This document shows positions 43,199 to 51,937 of a stretch of 64,000 nucleotides of DNA, one piece after another. The notes beneath the pieces were generated by a model. It made no database searches. It was given only the letters and a program-made list of their open reading frames with translations, and was not told the origin of the DNA. The stretch spans positions 1 through 64,000 of the forward strand of contig CAZMNY010000040.1 of the NCBI GenBank assembly GCA_964567745.1, given 5' to 3'. Each line of letters opens with the position of its first letter. The first letter of the stretch is position 1. Source of the stretch: CAZMNY01 sp964567745. Its GTDB lineage: Bacteria > Planctomycetota > Planctomycetia > Pirellulales > Pirellulaceae. Position numbers and translations under genes: made by a program.

Positions 43199-43723
43199 TC
43201 AGGCTTCGATGGAGAAGCCGCCGGACTCGGTGCCCGCATTCGCCGCGCCGTTGGCCGGATGGGGCGAGTGCGGACGTGGCGGAATGGCAGGCGTTGTGGC
43301 GACAATCTCCTGAGGCTGCGCGTTTCTCATTTCGGCCGGGTCGGGCGCATCGGGAAATTTCTCGCACAGTTGCCGCCAAGTCTCTCGTTCGACTGTGAGA
43401 ATCTCCGTGATCTCGCGAAGAGGAGCTCGGTCACCACGCAGCTGCGATTCTGTCAGTTGCTGAAAGATGAACAAGTACAAACTGGCGACTTGTTGGTTCG
43501 GCCCCTGTTCTTCATCTTTGACCGACGAAAGCAATTCGGCGACGATGTTTCTCGCACGGGTCAAACTCTCGCTGACCATCGCCCGGTCGATCGGTTCCGA
43601 GTCGTATCCAGCTTCGGCTCGATACAAGAAGCGAAGTGCGCCTTCGATGAGCATTAAGCGAAGTTTCTGCGGCGTTGCCGTCAAGACTTGCGATTCTAAG
43701 TAGGCGGCGCGTGGATCCTGCAC
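43199..43723 (-). CDS. fliS: Flagellin export chaperone FliS
   Basis: A cytosolic four-helix chaperone that keeps flagellin unpolymerised. The 174-residue protein has the family start QDPRAAYLESQVLTATPQKL followed by RLMLIEGALRF, then AELLSSVKDEEQG and VASLYLFIFQQLTESQLRG. The family core ends near residue 130. About 40 further residues are Pro/Ala-rich (TPAIPPRPHSPHPANGAANA), an unusual tail. The GTG at 43723 with GGAGA 8 bases upstream places QDP directly after the start; a GTG at 43771 would add 16 hydrophobic residues absent from FliS. It is separated from fliD by two modification genes. Confidence 0.93.
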   Translation of the reverse strand: MQDPRAAYLESQVLTATPQKLRLMLIEGALRFLYRAEAGYDSEPIDRAMVSESLTRARNIVAELLSSVKDEEQGPNQQVASLYLFIFQQLTESQLRGDRAPLREITEILTVERETWRQLCEKFPDAPDPAEMRNAQPQEIVATTPAIPPRPHSPHPANGAANAGTESGGFSIEA

Positions 43724-43844
43724 GTGGACTCTCCAATGGAATCGAGTGGTGGCGATCAACAGTATCGACACGCCGAATTAGGGAGAATCACCAAAGGCCA
43801 ACTAACGCAACCTGTGCGGGTTGTAGCGAATGTCCGAGCTTCGC

Positions 43845-46505
43845 CTACGAATCCGCGTTTCGCGTTGCCGCCCAAACGAGAAACTGCTCAAACTCGGAGA
43901 TAGCGGCCGACTCTTCAAACAAAGCATCGCTTCGCTGGCTCAGCTCATCGCCAACATGCCGACGTAAAGCCGAATCTCGACCGAGCTGAATTGCCTTCTC
44001 GACGTAGCTGTCGACGTCAGCCACGACACACGCTTGATACTCAAGCTTGTTGTACATCCCCAACGCAACTCGCCCTCGCATTAACTCAGCGGGCCGAGTC
44101 ACCAGAGGCGTGCCTGTCGACAGCGTCAAGTAGTTCGACCGACCACCGCCGAAATGCAACGGGTCCAGCATAATGTCAACGGCCTCGAGCAATCCGTAGA
44201 AATCTTGACCGCTGAGCCGAGGCAAGAAGACAATCCGATCAACATGCCTCACCGTCCGAGCGAACCGCTGCCTCAGACGCTCAGTCCAGTTGGGCTGGTT
44301 GCCTTCGATCAAGACAACATGTGCGGCGCGATCCCGATCCAAAATGCGATCGAAAACAACGTCCATGTCAGGGTGAATCTTGAACAGCGACTGAGGGCAA
44401 CCGTAGAGCGCGCCCGACTCAGGCAACCCAAGTTCGCACCGGCTATTGAACTCATTTGGCGGCGAGGGTCGAAAGTAGTAGGCGGGCAAGGACTTCAACC
44501 GGATCAATTCCTCGGAGTAGTGCGAGTCGGCTTCGTCACTCTCGAGCAGTTCACTCGACAGGAAATAGTCGATGGAAGGCATGCCCGTTGTTACAGGGTG
44601 TCCCCACATGACACATTGAACCGGAGCAAGCCTCATCCGAGCGACAATGTTGGTCAGCGGGTCCATTCCAATTTCCGGGTAGACCAGCACGTCGATATCC
44701 TCAGCAGCAACAGTGGCAGCAAGTTGGCGCGCGTCGTTGGGCAAGACGCGGAACTCGTCCGTGTTGGCTTGGAACCAGGGGTGGCCATCGTCGAGCGCCA
44801 GTGTCACAGTGCGGAATCGGTCGTTATCGAGCAACGCCATCAATCCGCCGGTCAACATGCCAACCGTATGGTCGGTCAGATATCGTGTGAGGAAACCAAC
44901 TCGAAGCGGTCGGCTGAGATCGCATTTTCTACCCTGAGTCGCGTCAATCGTTCGCCAAAGGGCAGCCACGTCAGTTTGGATGTCTCGATCGTTACGTCCC
45001 TGGTATGCCAAATAGAAGAGTGTGTCCGTCGCATGTTCAAACGGATTCAGCTGCATGCCAAGCCGGCTCATTTCCGCGATTGTTTCGATCAGTTCTTCGC
45101 GAGTCCTCTCGATATGGCCGAGGTCGTCGTAGATTACGGGAAGCGCAGACGCTCGATGAAGACGGTGCACGGTATTGGTTGGACTGGCGTCAATCGCGCG
45201 TTGAAAGTAGGCCGCGGCATTCTCGGTCAAGCCCCGTCGAAATGAACTCATCCCCAACTCGGCGAGCGGCTGATCGTCGCCAGGCCGTAGGCGCAATGCC
45301 GCACGGAAACAACGATCGGCCTCGACATAGTCTTTCCGCCTCGTGTGCAGCCGTCCTTCTTTCATCCAGATCATGTGCGCGGAGTCATTGATTTCAATCG
45401 CGTCTTGGTAACACTTGATTGCGGCTTCGAGACGTCCTTGCCTAACATGTAAATCGGCAAGGTTTTCGATCGCAGGCGTGAACGTTGGCGCCAAAGCACG
45501 CACTTTCTCAAAACACGCCTGCGCCTCGTCGTCGCAGCCGAGCCGAACTTGGCAGGCGCCCAGGTTGTTCCAGGTGTCGACGTGGTCCGGCCGCAATTCA
45601 AGTGACTTAAGATACGCCTGGGCAGCGGCCTCTTGGCTCCCCATCTCTAAACAGACGTTCCCGATGCACAAGGCAAAATCCGCATTCTCGGGCCGTTTGC
45701 CTGCCGCCCTCTGAAACCACGTGAGCGCCTCTTCGAGTCGCCCGAGGCGTTGTGAAATCTGGCCAAGGTTGCACATCGCGTCGACGTGATTCGGATCGAC
45801 ACCAATCGCACTCTCAATCGAATCGAACGCTTGATCCAACCGGCCGAGTTGCTTGAGAGCCACGCCGCGGTTGTAGAGTGCTGCGGCGAAGCGTGGCTGA
45901 ATCTGCAAAGCATCGTTGTAGGATTGGACTGCTTGTTCGAACTTGCCGAGTCGGTGCGATGCATTGGCCAAATTGTTATGAGTCTCGCACATCTGGGGTT
46001 GGATTCGAACGGCCAACCGGAAGCTCGCCTCCGCTCGCACAAAATCCTGTTCGCGAAACATCTCCACGCCAAAACCAAGCTGGTCGCCGCAGCTGGCCAA
46101 GCCTAACTCGACGGCTCGTTCGACGTCCGCCTCTGCGCCTGGAAGATCACCGAGCCCAAGCCGAACCAAACTCAGACCGCTGTGCGCCGCAGCCGAGTGG
46201 TCGCGGCTCGACGCCGCTTGCTCAAGAAAATCACGAGCCTCAGAAAACCGTCGTCTGCGCAACGCCGCCATGCCGATTTCTAGCGACTGAGCCGAGTCGG
46301 CCGAATCTTCGACAGCCACATCAAGACGTTGCGGATTCGCCTGCGCCGCCTTGAGGCGAGTTGCACGCGATGGTGCGGCTGACATTGAGCTAACGGCGAG
46401 ACCGGCGGCGGGCGTTTCCGCTGAGCGGTCGAGAAGACGTTTGACCGCACCACTCGATGGTCCGGATTTGCGATTCCTGCGTTGTCGCTGCGATTTCTTA
46501 TTCAC
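43845..46505 (-). CDS. TPR protein with O-GlcNAc transferase-like (SPINDLY-type) glycosyltransferase domain
   Basis: An 886-residue protein. The first 75 residues are basic and disordered. About ten TPR units follow (residues 75-500; NNLANASHRLGKFEQAVQSY, ALYNRGVALKQLGRLDQAFD, AMCNLGQISQRLGRLEEALT). The C-terminal domain (about 535-880) has OGT family features: RVGFLTRYLTDHTVGMLTGG, CVMWGHPVTTGMPSIDYFLS, LPAYYFRPSPP, FLPRLSGQDFYGLLEAVDIM and LDPLHFGGGRSNYLTLSTGT. Bacterial relatives add sugars to Ser/Thr of flagellin. Its place between fliS and fliD/flagellin makes that the likeliest role. I prefer the GTG at 46505, which has GAGGGG 9 bases upstream; a TTG at 46514 is possible. Confidence 0.92.
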   Translation of the reverse strand: MNKKSQRQRRNRKSGPSSGAVKRLLDRSAETPAAGLAVSSMSAAPSRATRLKAAQANPQRLDVAVEDSADSAQSLEIGMAALRRRRFSEARDFLEQAASSRDHSAAAHSGLSLVRLGLGDLPGAEADVERAVELGLASCGDQLGFGVEMFREQDFVRAEASFRLAVRIQPQMCETHNNLANASHRLGKFEQAVQSYNDALQIQPRFAAALYNRGVALKQLGRLDQAFDSIESAIGVDPNHVDAMCNLGQISQRLGRLEEALTWFQRAAGKRPENADFALCIGNVCLEMGSQEAAAQAYLKSLELRPDHVDTWNNLGACQVRLGCDDEAQACFEKVRALAPTFTPAIENLADLHVRQGRLEAAIKCYQDAIEINDSAHMIWMKEGRLHTRRKDYVEADRCFRAALRLRPGDDQPLAELGMSSFRRGLTENAAAYFQRAIDASPTNTVHRLHRASALPVIYDDLGHIERTREELIETIAEMSRLGMQLNPFEHATDTLFYLAYQGRNDRDIQTDVAALWRTIDATQGRKCDLSRPLRVGFLTRYLTDHTVGMLTGGLMALLDNDRFRTVTLALDDGHPWFQANTDEFRVLPNDARQLAATVAAEDIDVLVYPEIGMDPLTNIVARMRLAPVQCVMWGHPVTTGMPSIDYFLSSELLESDEADSHYSEELIRLKSLPAYYFRPSPPNEFNSRCELGLPESGALYGCPQSLFKIHPDMDVVFDRILDRDRAAHVVLIEGNQPNWTERLRQRFARTVRHVDRIVFLPRLSGQDFYGLLEAVDIMLDPLHFGGGRSNYLTLSTGTPLVTRPAELMRGRVALGMYNKLEYQACVVADVDSYVEKAIQLGRDSALRRHVGDELSQRSDALFEESAAISEFEQFLVWAATRNADS

Positions 46506-46706
46506 CTCGCCCAACCCCTCGTGTCGATGAAACTATTCTGTCCCCCTCTACGCATCATCGACCGTGCCAACTTAACGAGATAAGAAGATCGGTCGCGAGT
46601 CTCGACGCTCTCCGAAAAACACGCCCAAACGGAGTGTTAGTTTGGACTGGTCAGGCGGACTTTACGACTTGGCGAATTACGACATCAAGACCTCCACAGC
46701 CAACCA

Positions 46707-48350
46707 ATGCCACAACAACAATCTGCGACGTTCACGCCCCCTATCCCAGCCGTCACCGCATCGACGGACCTTATCGACCAGCTCTTGGCGGCAGGCGTCG
46801 ATGCTCTACGCAAAAATCGACTCGATGAGGCCGAGCTTGCCTTGACGCGAATCGCCGAATGTACGCCGGGCCATTTTGACGCTTGTCAGTTGATGGGCGT
46901 GTTGAAGCATCAACGCGGCGAATACGAGCAAGCTATTGACTGGATGCGTCGTGCGCTAAAAACGAGAAGCGGCAACGCCGCCGTTCACAACAACCTAGGA
47001 ACCTCGTTGGCCGCGTTAGGATTGAACGAACAAGCTGCTGTCGAATACGCACGCGCCATTGAGATCGAACCCAACAGCGTTTCGTTCCGGCGGAATCTAG
47101 CGAATGTCTATGTTTCGCTGAAGAAGATGCAGCTGGCGAAGGAGCAAATCGAAGCCGCACTTGCCCAGTCACCCGCCGATCCCGAACTTCAACGAGCTCT
47201 AGCCGGCCTTACAAAACGTACGGGCTCGCCCGCGAATGAAGCACCAACGTCCGATCGCAGTGACGACAATTCCTCATCGCACAACACCAAATCAGCCAGC
47301 ACGCAGGAAGGCGCAGTCGCCGACATCAACGTTTTGAAACAGCATCTTGTTTCAGCTACAGATGACCAACAACGCCGCACGCTCCTCTTCAGTCTGGCAC
47401 GGACATACGATCGCCAGGAGCAGTACAACGAGGCCTACCGAACCCTGCTCGAAGCGAATCAACTTGCCGCAGAGCTAGATCGAAATTCCGTCGACGCCCA
47501 ATCGTACTTGGACGACATAGCCGCCCATCGCGGAGTCGCTCAGCTCCTGCCGGCACACCGACCTGGGACGAGTGAGGACTTGCCTGAGGCTCGTTCTATC
47601 TCATTCGTGGTGGGCTTTCCTCGCTGCGGCACGACCTTGCTTTCGCAGATGCTCGACGCTCATCCGCAACTGACGACCCTGCAAGAAGCCCCAATGCTCG
47701 AGTCGTTGCGGAGTGACGTACTTTGCCTCCCGGCGGGGTATCCGCAGGCACTGGGAGGGCTTTCCAATGTTGAACGTCGCGAATTGCAGTCGGCCTATTT
47801 CCGCGAAGCGGCGAAACACACCGACAGCCCGACGACAAAACCTCTCGTCGATATTTCTGCGACTCATCTACGTTACGTGCCGCTAATTCGATCCGTGTTT
47901 CCCAACTCGAAGCTTTTCATGATCGTCCGCCATCCTGCGGACGTTTGCTTGAGTTGCTTGATGCAGGATTTCAAACCCAACAGCATGGTCGCGCATTTCT
48001 ACGCACCCGAATCGGCCGCAATCGCTTTCCGTGACACCATGGAGTTGACGGAATCGTATAGCGCGATTTGCGAAGCGGTCTCGAACCCAATTCGTTACGA
48101 ACGACTCGTGGCCGAGCCACGGTCCGTCTTGAGCGACATTTGCGGGGACCTACGCTGCGAATTTGATGAGGCCATGCTCGACTTCCACAACCGAGCGAGA
48201 CGCAAAGCAGTTGCCACTGCGAGCCGCGATCAAGTGACTCAGCCCCTCTATCAATCGGCCGTAGACCGTTGGCGCCGCTATGAAGCACACCTGGCACCAA
48301 TTCTACCAACGCTTCGACCTTGGATTGAGCGTTTCGGCTACGAGGCGTGA
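46707..48350 (+). CDS. TPR-sulfotransferase
   Basis: A 547-residue protein. The N-terminal half has four or five TPR units (LDEAELALTRIAECTPGHFD, AAVHNNLGTSLAALGLNEQA, SLKKMQLAKEQIEAALAQSP) and a Ser/Asn-rich linker (about 170-200). The C-terminal half is a Sulfotransfer_3-type domain. Its 5'-phosphosulfate loop is FVVGFPRCGTTLLSQMLDAH (about residue 310), and the 3'-phosphate site is MIVRHPADVCLSCLMQDF. The enzyme should transfer sulfate from PAPS to a hydroxyl of a protein, glycan or lipid. It is divergent from the OGT-like gene and converges on fliD. By position it may sulfate flagellin or its glycan; this is inference. ATG 46707 has no clear Shine-Dalgarno. Confidence 0.9.
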   Translation: MPQQQSATFTPPIPAVTASTDLIDQLLAAGVDALRKNRLDEAELALTRIAECTPGHFDACQLMGVLKHQRGEYEQAIDWMRRALKTRSGNAAVHNNLGTSLAALGLNEQAAVEYARAIEIEPNSVSFRRNLANVYVSLKKMQLAKEQIEAALAQSPADPELQRALAGLTKRTGSPANEAPTSDRSDDNSSSHNTKSASTQEGAVADINVLKQHLVSATDDQQRRTLLFSLARTYDRQEQYNEAYRTLLEANQLAAELDRNSVDAQSYLDDIAAHRGVAQLLPAHRPGTSEDLPEARSISFVVGFPRCGTTLLSQMLDAHPQLTTLQEAPMLESLRSDVLCLPAGYPQALGGLSNVERRELQSAYFREAAKHTDSPTTKPLVDISATHLRYVPLIRSVFPNSKLFMIVRHPADVCLSCLMQDFKPNSMVAHFYAPESAAIAFRDTMELTESYSAICEAVSNPIRYERLVAEPRSVLSDICGDLRCEFDEAMLDFHNRARRKAVATASRDQVTQPLYQSAVDRWRRYEAHLAPILPTLRPWIERFGYEA

Positions 48351-48410
48351 GAGCGTCTGTCATGAATGCTCGAGAACGCGGCGTCGCGGAAGGCTGCGAG
48401 TGGCGGTTTA

Positions 48411-51400
48411 CTAACTTGACGTTAACGGCGGCAAGGCCGTGATGGCCGAAATCGCAGTCATATTGTTTTGCAGTTTCGCAATCGCGTTTTCAAGGTCGAA
48501 GAAAGTCTTGAGCAATGAGCCTCGTTCGACTTCCAGTCGCTCGCTGAGGAACTGAATCCGTTTGTTACCGGAATCGATCTTTGCCTGCAACGCTTGATTT
48601 CGGTTGCCGAGCAGCGAGTTGTCGATGCCCGCGAGGCGTTCGAAAGCTGCATTCGCTTTTGCCGCGAATCCCGTGGTCTCTTTCGTGAAGAACTCTTTGA
48701 CTTGATCGCGGTCGCGGAGAAAGCGATCTTGAAGTTGTTCTTCGTCCAGGGACAGCTTTCCGTCGTCACCAACCTCAAATCCCAGCTCGGCTAGCGAGCG
48801 AAACTTGCCAAGTCCGAAATGGCGGTCCGTTGCAAGGTCAGCAATTGCGGATTCAACGCGCAGCACTTCGCTTGTCCCGAAAAGCACGCCAGTTGAGTTA
48901 TCGATTTCGCTGAAGAACGTGTACTCATCAAGCTTGTCGATTAGCGCGTTGTACTGGTTTACGAACAGGTTCGCGTCGCGGAGCAGACCGTCGTCGGTCG
49001 ATTTGATACTGACGTCAACAGGCGATGTCGTTGCGCCTTCTAATGTAATCTGAACGCCGTCGATCACGTTGTCGAATACGTTGGTCGTCGATGAGGCGAG
49101 CACGCCGGCGCCGGAGCTCTCGGCGCCGAGGAGCAACAGAGCGTCTTGGGCTTTGGCGACTTCTTGAAGATCAAACCCAGCCGCCGAGGAATCGACGAGC
49201 AACTCGCCAGCCGACCCAGTCGTCCCGCTGACAAGCGAGAGTCGAAACGGCTTTGAACCGGCGCCTTCGTTAATGATCGACGCGCTAACATTGGCGTCGA
49301 GCGCATTGATTTTATCAACCAAATCCTGAAGCGTATCGTCGCTATCGATCTCGATTCGATTTGTCGTGGCGCCTTCAATCACTTCCGTCGGAGTGCCGCT
49401 TATCGTCTTCGTCGTCGATTCGCCGGCAATATCGAGGTCGGCCGCCGCGACACCCGAGCCGCTGTCCGTGATTTTGATCTTTCCGCTGCCGCCAACGGTG
49501 TCGACGATGGCAATGCCATCTCCCGAATCGTTGATTCGAGCTTCCACTCCAATACTCAGGGCGTTGATCGCATCGATGACATCGCCCGCAGTCTCGGGTT
49601 CGAGGACCGAGAGGTTGACGGCTGCGGTTTGGCCGTTCGTGTCCGTGAGCGTGAATGATCCGTTGGAGACGCCCTGCCCTCCGTTGAGCGAATCAAGCTT
49701 GATATCTTCGTGGAAGACTTGCAGGTCAAGGGAACCGCTATTGACGGACGAATCGCTTGAGTTGGCGACGATCTGCAAAGCGGTCGCCGTGTTTGTCGCG
49801 TCGCCGTTGGTCATAATGAACGCTCCGCTTCCGCCCGACTCGTCTTCGATCAAGATTCCGTTGCGTGCGTCATTCACTCGAGCTGAAACCTGAACTCCAG
49901 CGGCATTAATTGCATCGATCACATCAGCGAGAGTTTCTGCCGAGGACAGATCGACCGATGCGTTCGCCCCAGCTCGGTCGGTTATCGATAAAGCACCGAG
50001 CGAGCCAAGGCCCTGCCCGCCATTGAGGCTGCTCAGCAGCGATGACTTGAGGCCGCCGATCAGTCGAGTTCCCGTTTCGACTCCACTGCCGCTCAGCGCG
50101 ATGCCGAGGTCTTCGGCTGTGGATCCGCCAAACAGACTTGTGATCTCAAAGGCACTTGCGCCCGATGTCTTGTCCTCGAACTCGAGCCGTAATCCATCCG
50201 AGCTAATCCGCGCTTCGAGTTTCGCTGGATCCACCTCGTTGAGTTTTCGTAGGAGGTCACCGACGGTCGGGTTGTTCGGCGCGGCAACTGCGGCACCACC
50301 CGTTGTTACCGCGATGTCGGTCGTATCGATCAAGCCCGTCCCCGCACCGTCGCTCTGCGCGGTGAACAGCAAGCTTGCCGTCGGATCGCCAGCCAGTGCG
50401 GTGACGACGTCGCCGGCGGTCGTCGCACCGGCATCGATGTTGAACGTAAGCATCTTGTTGTCGGGATCCGAGTCGTCGTAGACAACCGTCTCTGAGCCTT
50501 GCGTTACCGAGACATCGTCCACAAATCGAATGTTGACGCCATCGTAGTCGCCGCCAGTTGAAACCGCGGTGAATGTGACCGACGCGTCGATGCCGTTGGT
50601 CGCGGTTGTGGTTCCAGTCGCTTTACCGGCGGCGCTGGCGAAGTCGCCGAAGTCCACCGACAACGTCGAACCATCGGCCAACGAGACTTGGATGTCGTCT
50701 AAATCTTGGTTGAATCGAATTCCGCTACGGTCGTTGAGTTGGCTCAGGACCAAGTCGTCGAAGATCGAGACAAGATTGGTTCCAGTCGCCTCAGCCGAAG
50801 CCGTGTTGATGCCGGCCAGGCCCAAATCGCTTGCCGTGTTCCCCAGCGCAACCTCGTCGACTCGAAGATTGCCGGGGCCGGAAGTTGAGTCCGTCAGTTT
50901 GATCGATCCGCCGCTAACGCTGGCTTGGACGCCAAGTCCATCGGCCGAATTGATCGTGTTGATGACATCATCAATTGATCGAGCGTAGCGCAGGTCAATC
51001 GTCGCGCTCTCGCTGTCGCGGTCGGTAATCTTGATTTGGCCTCGCTGAACGCCGAGTCCGTTGTTGAGGTCGGCCAAGTCGGCGCCTCGGTCCACAAACC
51101 CGCCAGTACGAAAAGTAAAGGCGCCGGGGCCGAGCGCTTCGTCAACGCTTGAGAATCCGTTGCTCAAGAACTGTTGGGCGGACGCTTGGCGAACAGGAGT
51201 AAATTGGTACGAGCCGGACTGAGGCTCGCCCGTCTTGACAACCGACAGGATCGACGAGTCCGAGCTGGAGACGGCTTTTTCCGAGAAGATGTTATCCGCG
51301 CCGAACTTGTCCGAGGCCAACTGAAGGCCGATGATGCTGGCCATCAGGTCATTGAAGGCGACTTGCTGATCCTGGAAGCCCTGGAGCCGGTTACTCAGTT

Positions 51401-51497
51401 GATTGCGGGGCCGGGCCGAGATGGACAGCAACTGCTCGACCGTTTCCGCGATGGGAACACCGGTAATCAGGCCGACATTGGTTTGAATTCTCGACAT
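48411..51497 (-). CDS. fliD: Very large flagellar cap protein FliD (HAP2)
   Basis: A 1028-residue cap protein; typical FliD is 400-680. The N-terminal FliD domain (about 1-110: VGLITGVPIAETVEQLLSIS and AFNDLMASIIGLQLASDKFG) and the C-terminal FliD domain (about 785-1028: VFDNVIDGVQITLEGATTSP, FVNQYNALIDKLDEYTFF, LAELGFEVGDDGKLSLDEEQ) are clear. The insert contains several flagellin IN-like units (about 145-230, 490-575, 603-690 and 710-770, starting LNGGQGLGSLGALSITDRAG or similar) and one unit of another type (306-392: DYDGVNIRFVDDV and MLTFNIDAGATTAGDVVTAL) that also occurs in FlgL and flagellin. It lies 440 bases downstream of flagellin on the same strand, beyond a terminator. Confidence 0.94.
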   Translation of the reverse strand: MSRIQTNVGLITGVPIAETVEQLLSISARPRNQLSNRLQGFQDQQVAFNDLMASIIGLQLASDKFGADNIFSEKAVSSSDSSILSVVKTGEPQSGSYQFTPVRQASAQQFLSNGFSSVDEALGPGAFTFRTGGFVDRGADLADLNNGLGVQRGQIKITDRDSESATIDLRYARSIDDVINTINSADGLGVQASVSGGSIKLTDSTSGPGNLRVDEVALGNTASDLGLAGINTASAEATGTNLVSIFDDLVLSQLNDRSGIRFNQDLDDIQVSLADGSTLSVDFGDFASAAGKATGTTTATNGIDASVTFTAVSTGGDYDGVNIRFVDDVSVTQGSETVVYDDSDPDNKMLTFNIDAGATTAGDVVTALAGDPTASLLFTAQSDGAGTGLIDTTDIAVTTGGAAVAAPNNPTVGDLLRKLNEVDPAKLEARISSDGLRLEFEDKTSGASAFEITSLFGGSTAEDLGIALSGSGVETGTRLIGGLKSSLLSSLNGGQGLGSLGALSITDRAGANASVDLSSAETLADVIDAINAAGVQVSARVNDARNGILIEDESGGSGAFIMTNGDATNTATALQIVANSSDSSVNSGSLDLQVFHEDIKLDSLNGGQGVSNGSFTLTDTNGQTAAVNLSVLEPETAGDVIDAINALSIGVEARINDSGDGIAIVDTVGGSGKIKITDSGSGVAAADLDIAGESTTKTISGTPTEVIEGATTNRIEIDSDDTLQDLVDKINALDANVSASIINEGAGSKPFRLSLVSGTTGSAGELLVDSSAAGFDLQEVAKAQDALLLLGAESSGAGVLASSTTNVFDNVIDGVQITLEGATTSPVDVSIKSTDDGLLRDANLFVNQYNALIDKLDEYTFFSEIDNSTGVLFGTSEVLRVESAIADLATDRHFGLGKFRSLAELGFEVGDDGKLSLDEEQLQDRFLRDRDQVKEFFTKETTGFAAKANAAFERLAGIDNSLLGNRNQALQAKIDSGNKRIQFLSERLEVERGSLLKTFFDLENAIAKLQNNMTAISAITALPPLTSS

Positions 51498-51937
51498 AGT
51501 GCTCGCCCAAGCTACTCTGGATGCCGTGTGAGTTCGCCGCCGACGTGGATCGACACGTGCGGGATCAGGGTGGCTACATCATTGGGGCGACGCACGGTGC
51601 GATCGGCGGGCGCGCAAGTTCGCAGCGCCTTTCCAAAAGGTAGCTTTGTTTCACGTGCAAAATGGCAATTCGTCTCTTTCTATTTGTCGGAACAGCGAAT
51701 TGGCGCGGACGAGGGAATCTTTGGCGGATCTTCGCGGCTGGCCAACACGGCCCCTACAATCAGCAAATCTTGACAGGCTTGCCGCCCGACTCGTCCGGTA
51801 TCTCCCGACGAGCTTGCCTGGCGAGCTTGTTTGGCCGAGTTCACTTCGTGCTTGACGACGCAAGAAAAAGAACCGGCTCGCGATGAATGCGAGCCGGCTC
51901 AGAATGAAGTCTCGTTCGAATCGAACTCGATCGAGCG
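51498..51937. other. Intergenic region between flagellin and fliD
   Basis: About 440 bases. The flagellin terminator lies at its right end, and the remaining 360 bases must hold the fliD promoter. I found no sigma-54 site with correct spacing and no clear sigma-28 box. No gene is supported. Confidence 0.5.
51860..51900 (-). terminator. Intrinsic terminator of the flagellin gene
   Basis: On the flagellin strand, GCCGGCTCGC, a 7-base loop and GCGAGCCGG form a 9-bp GC-rich stem, followed at once by TTCTTTTTCTTG. It starts 38 bases past the flagellin stop. A textbook rho-independent terminator. Confidence 0.9.

Noticed and set aside
44154..45245. 363-codon plus-strand open frame opposite the OGT-like gene
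   Set aside because: Antisense shadow of a gene with clear TPR and glycosyltransferase motifs.
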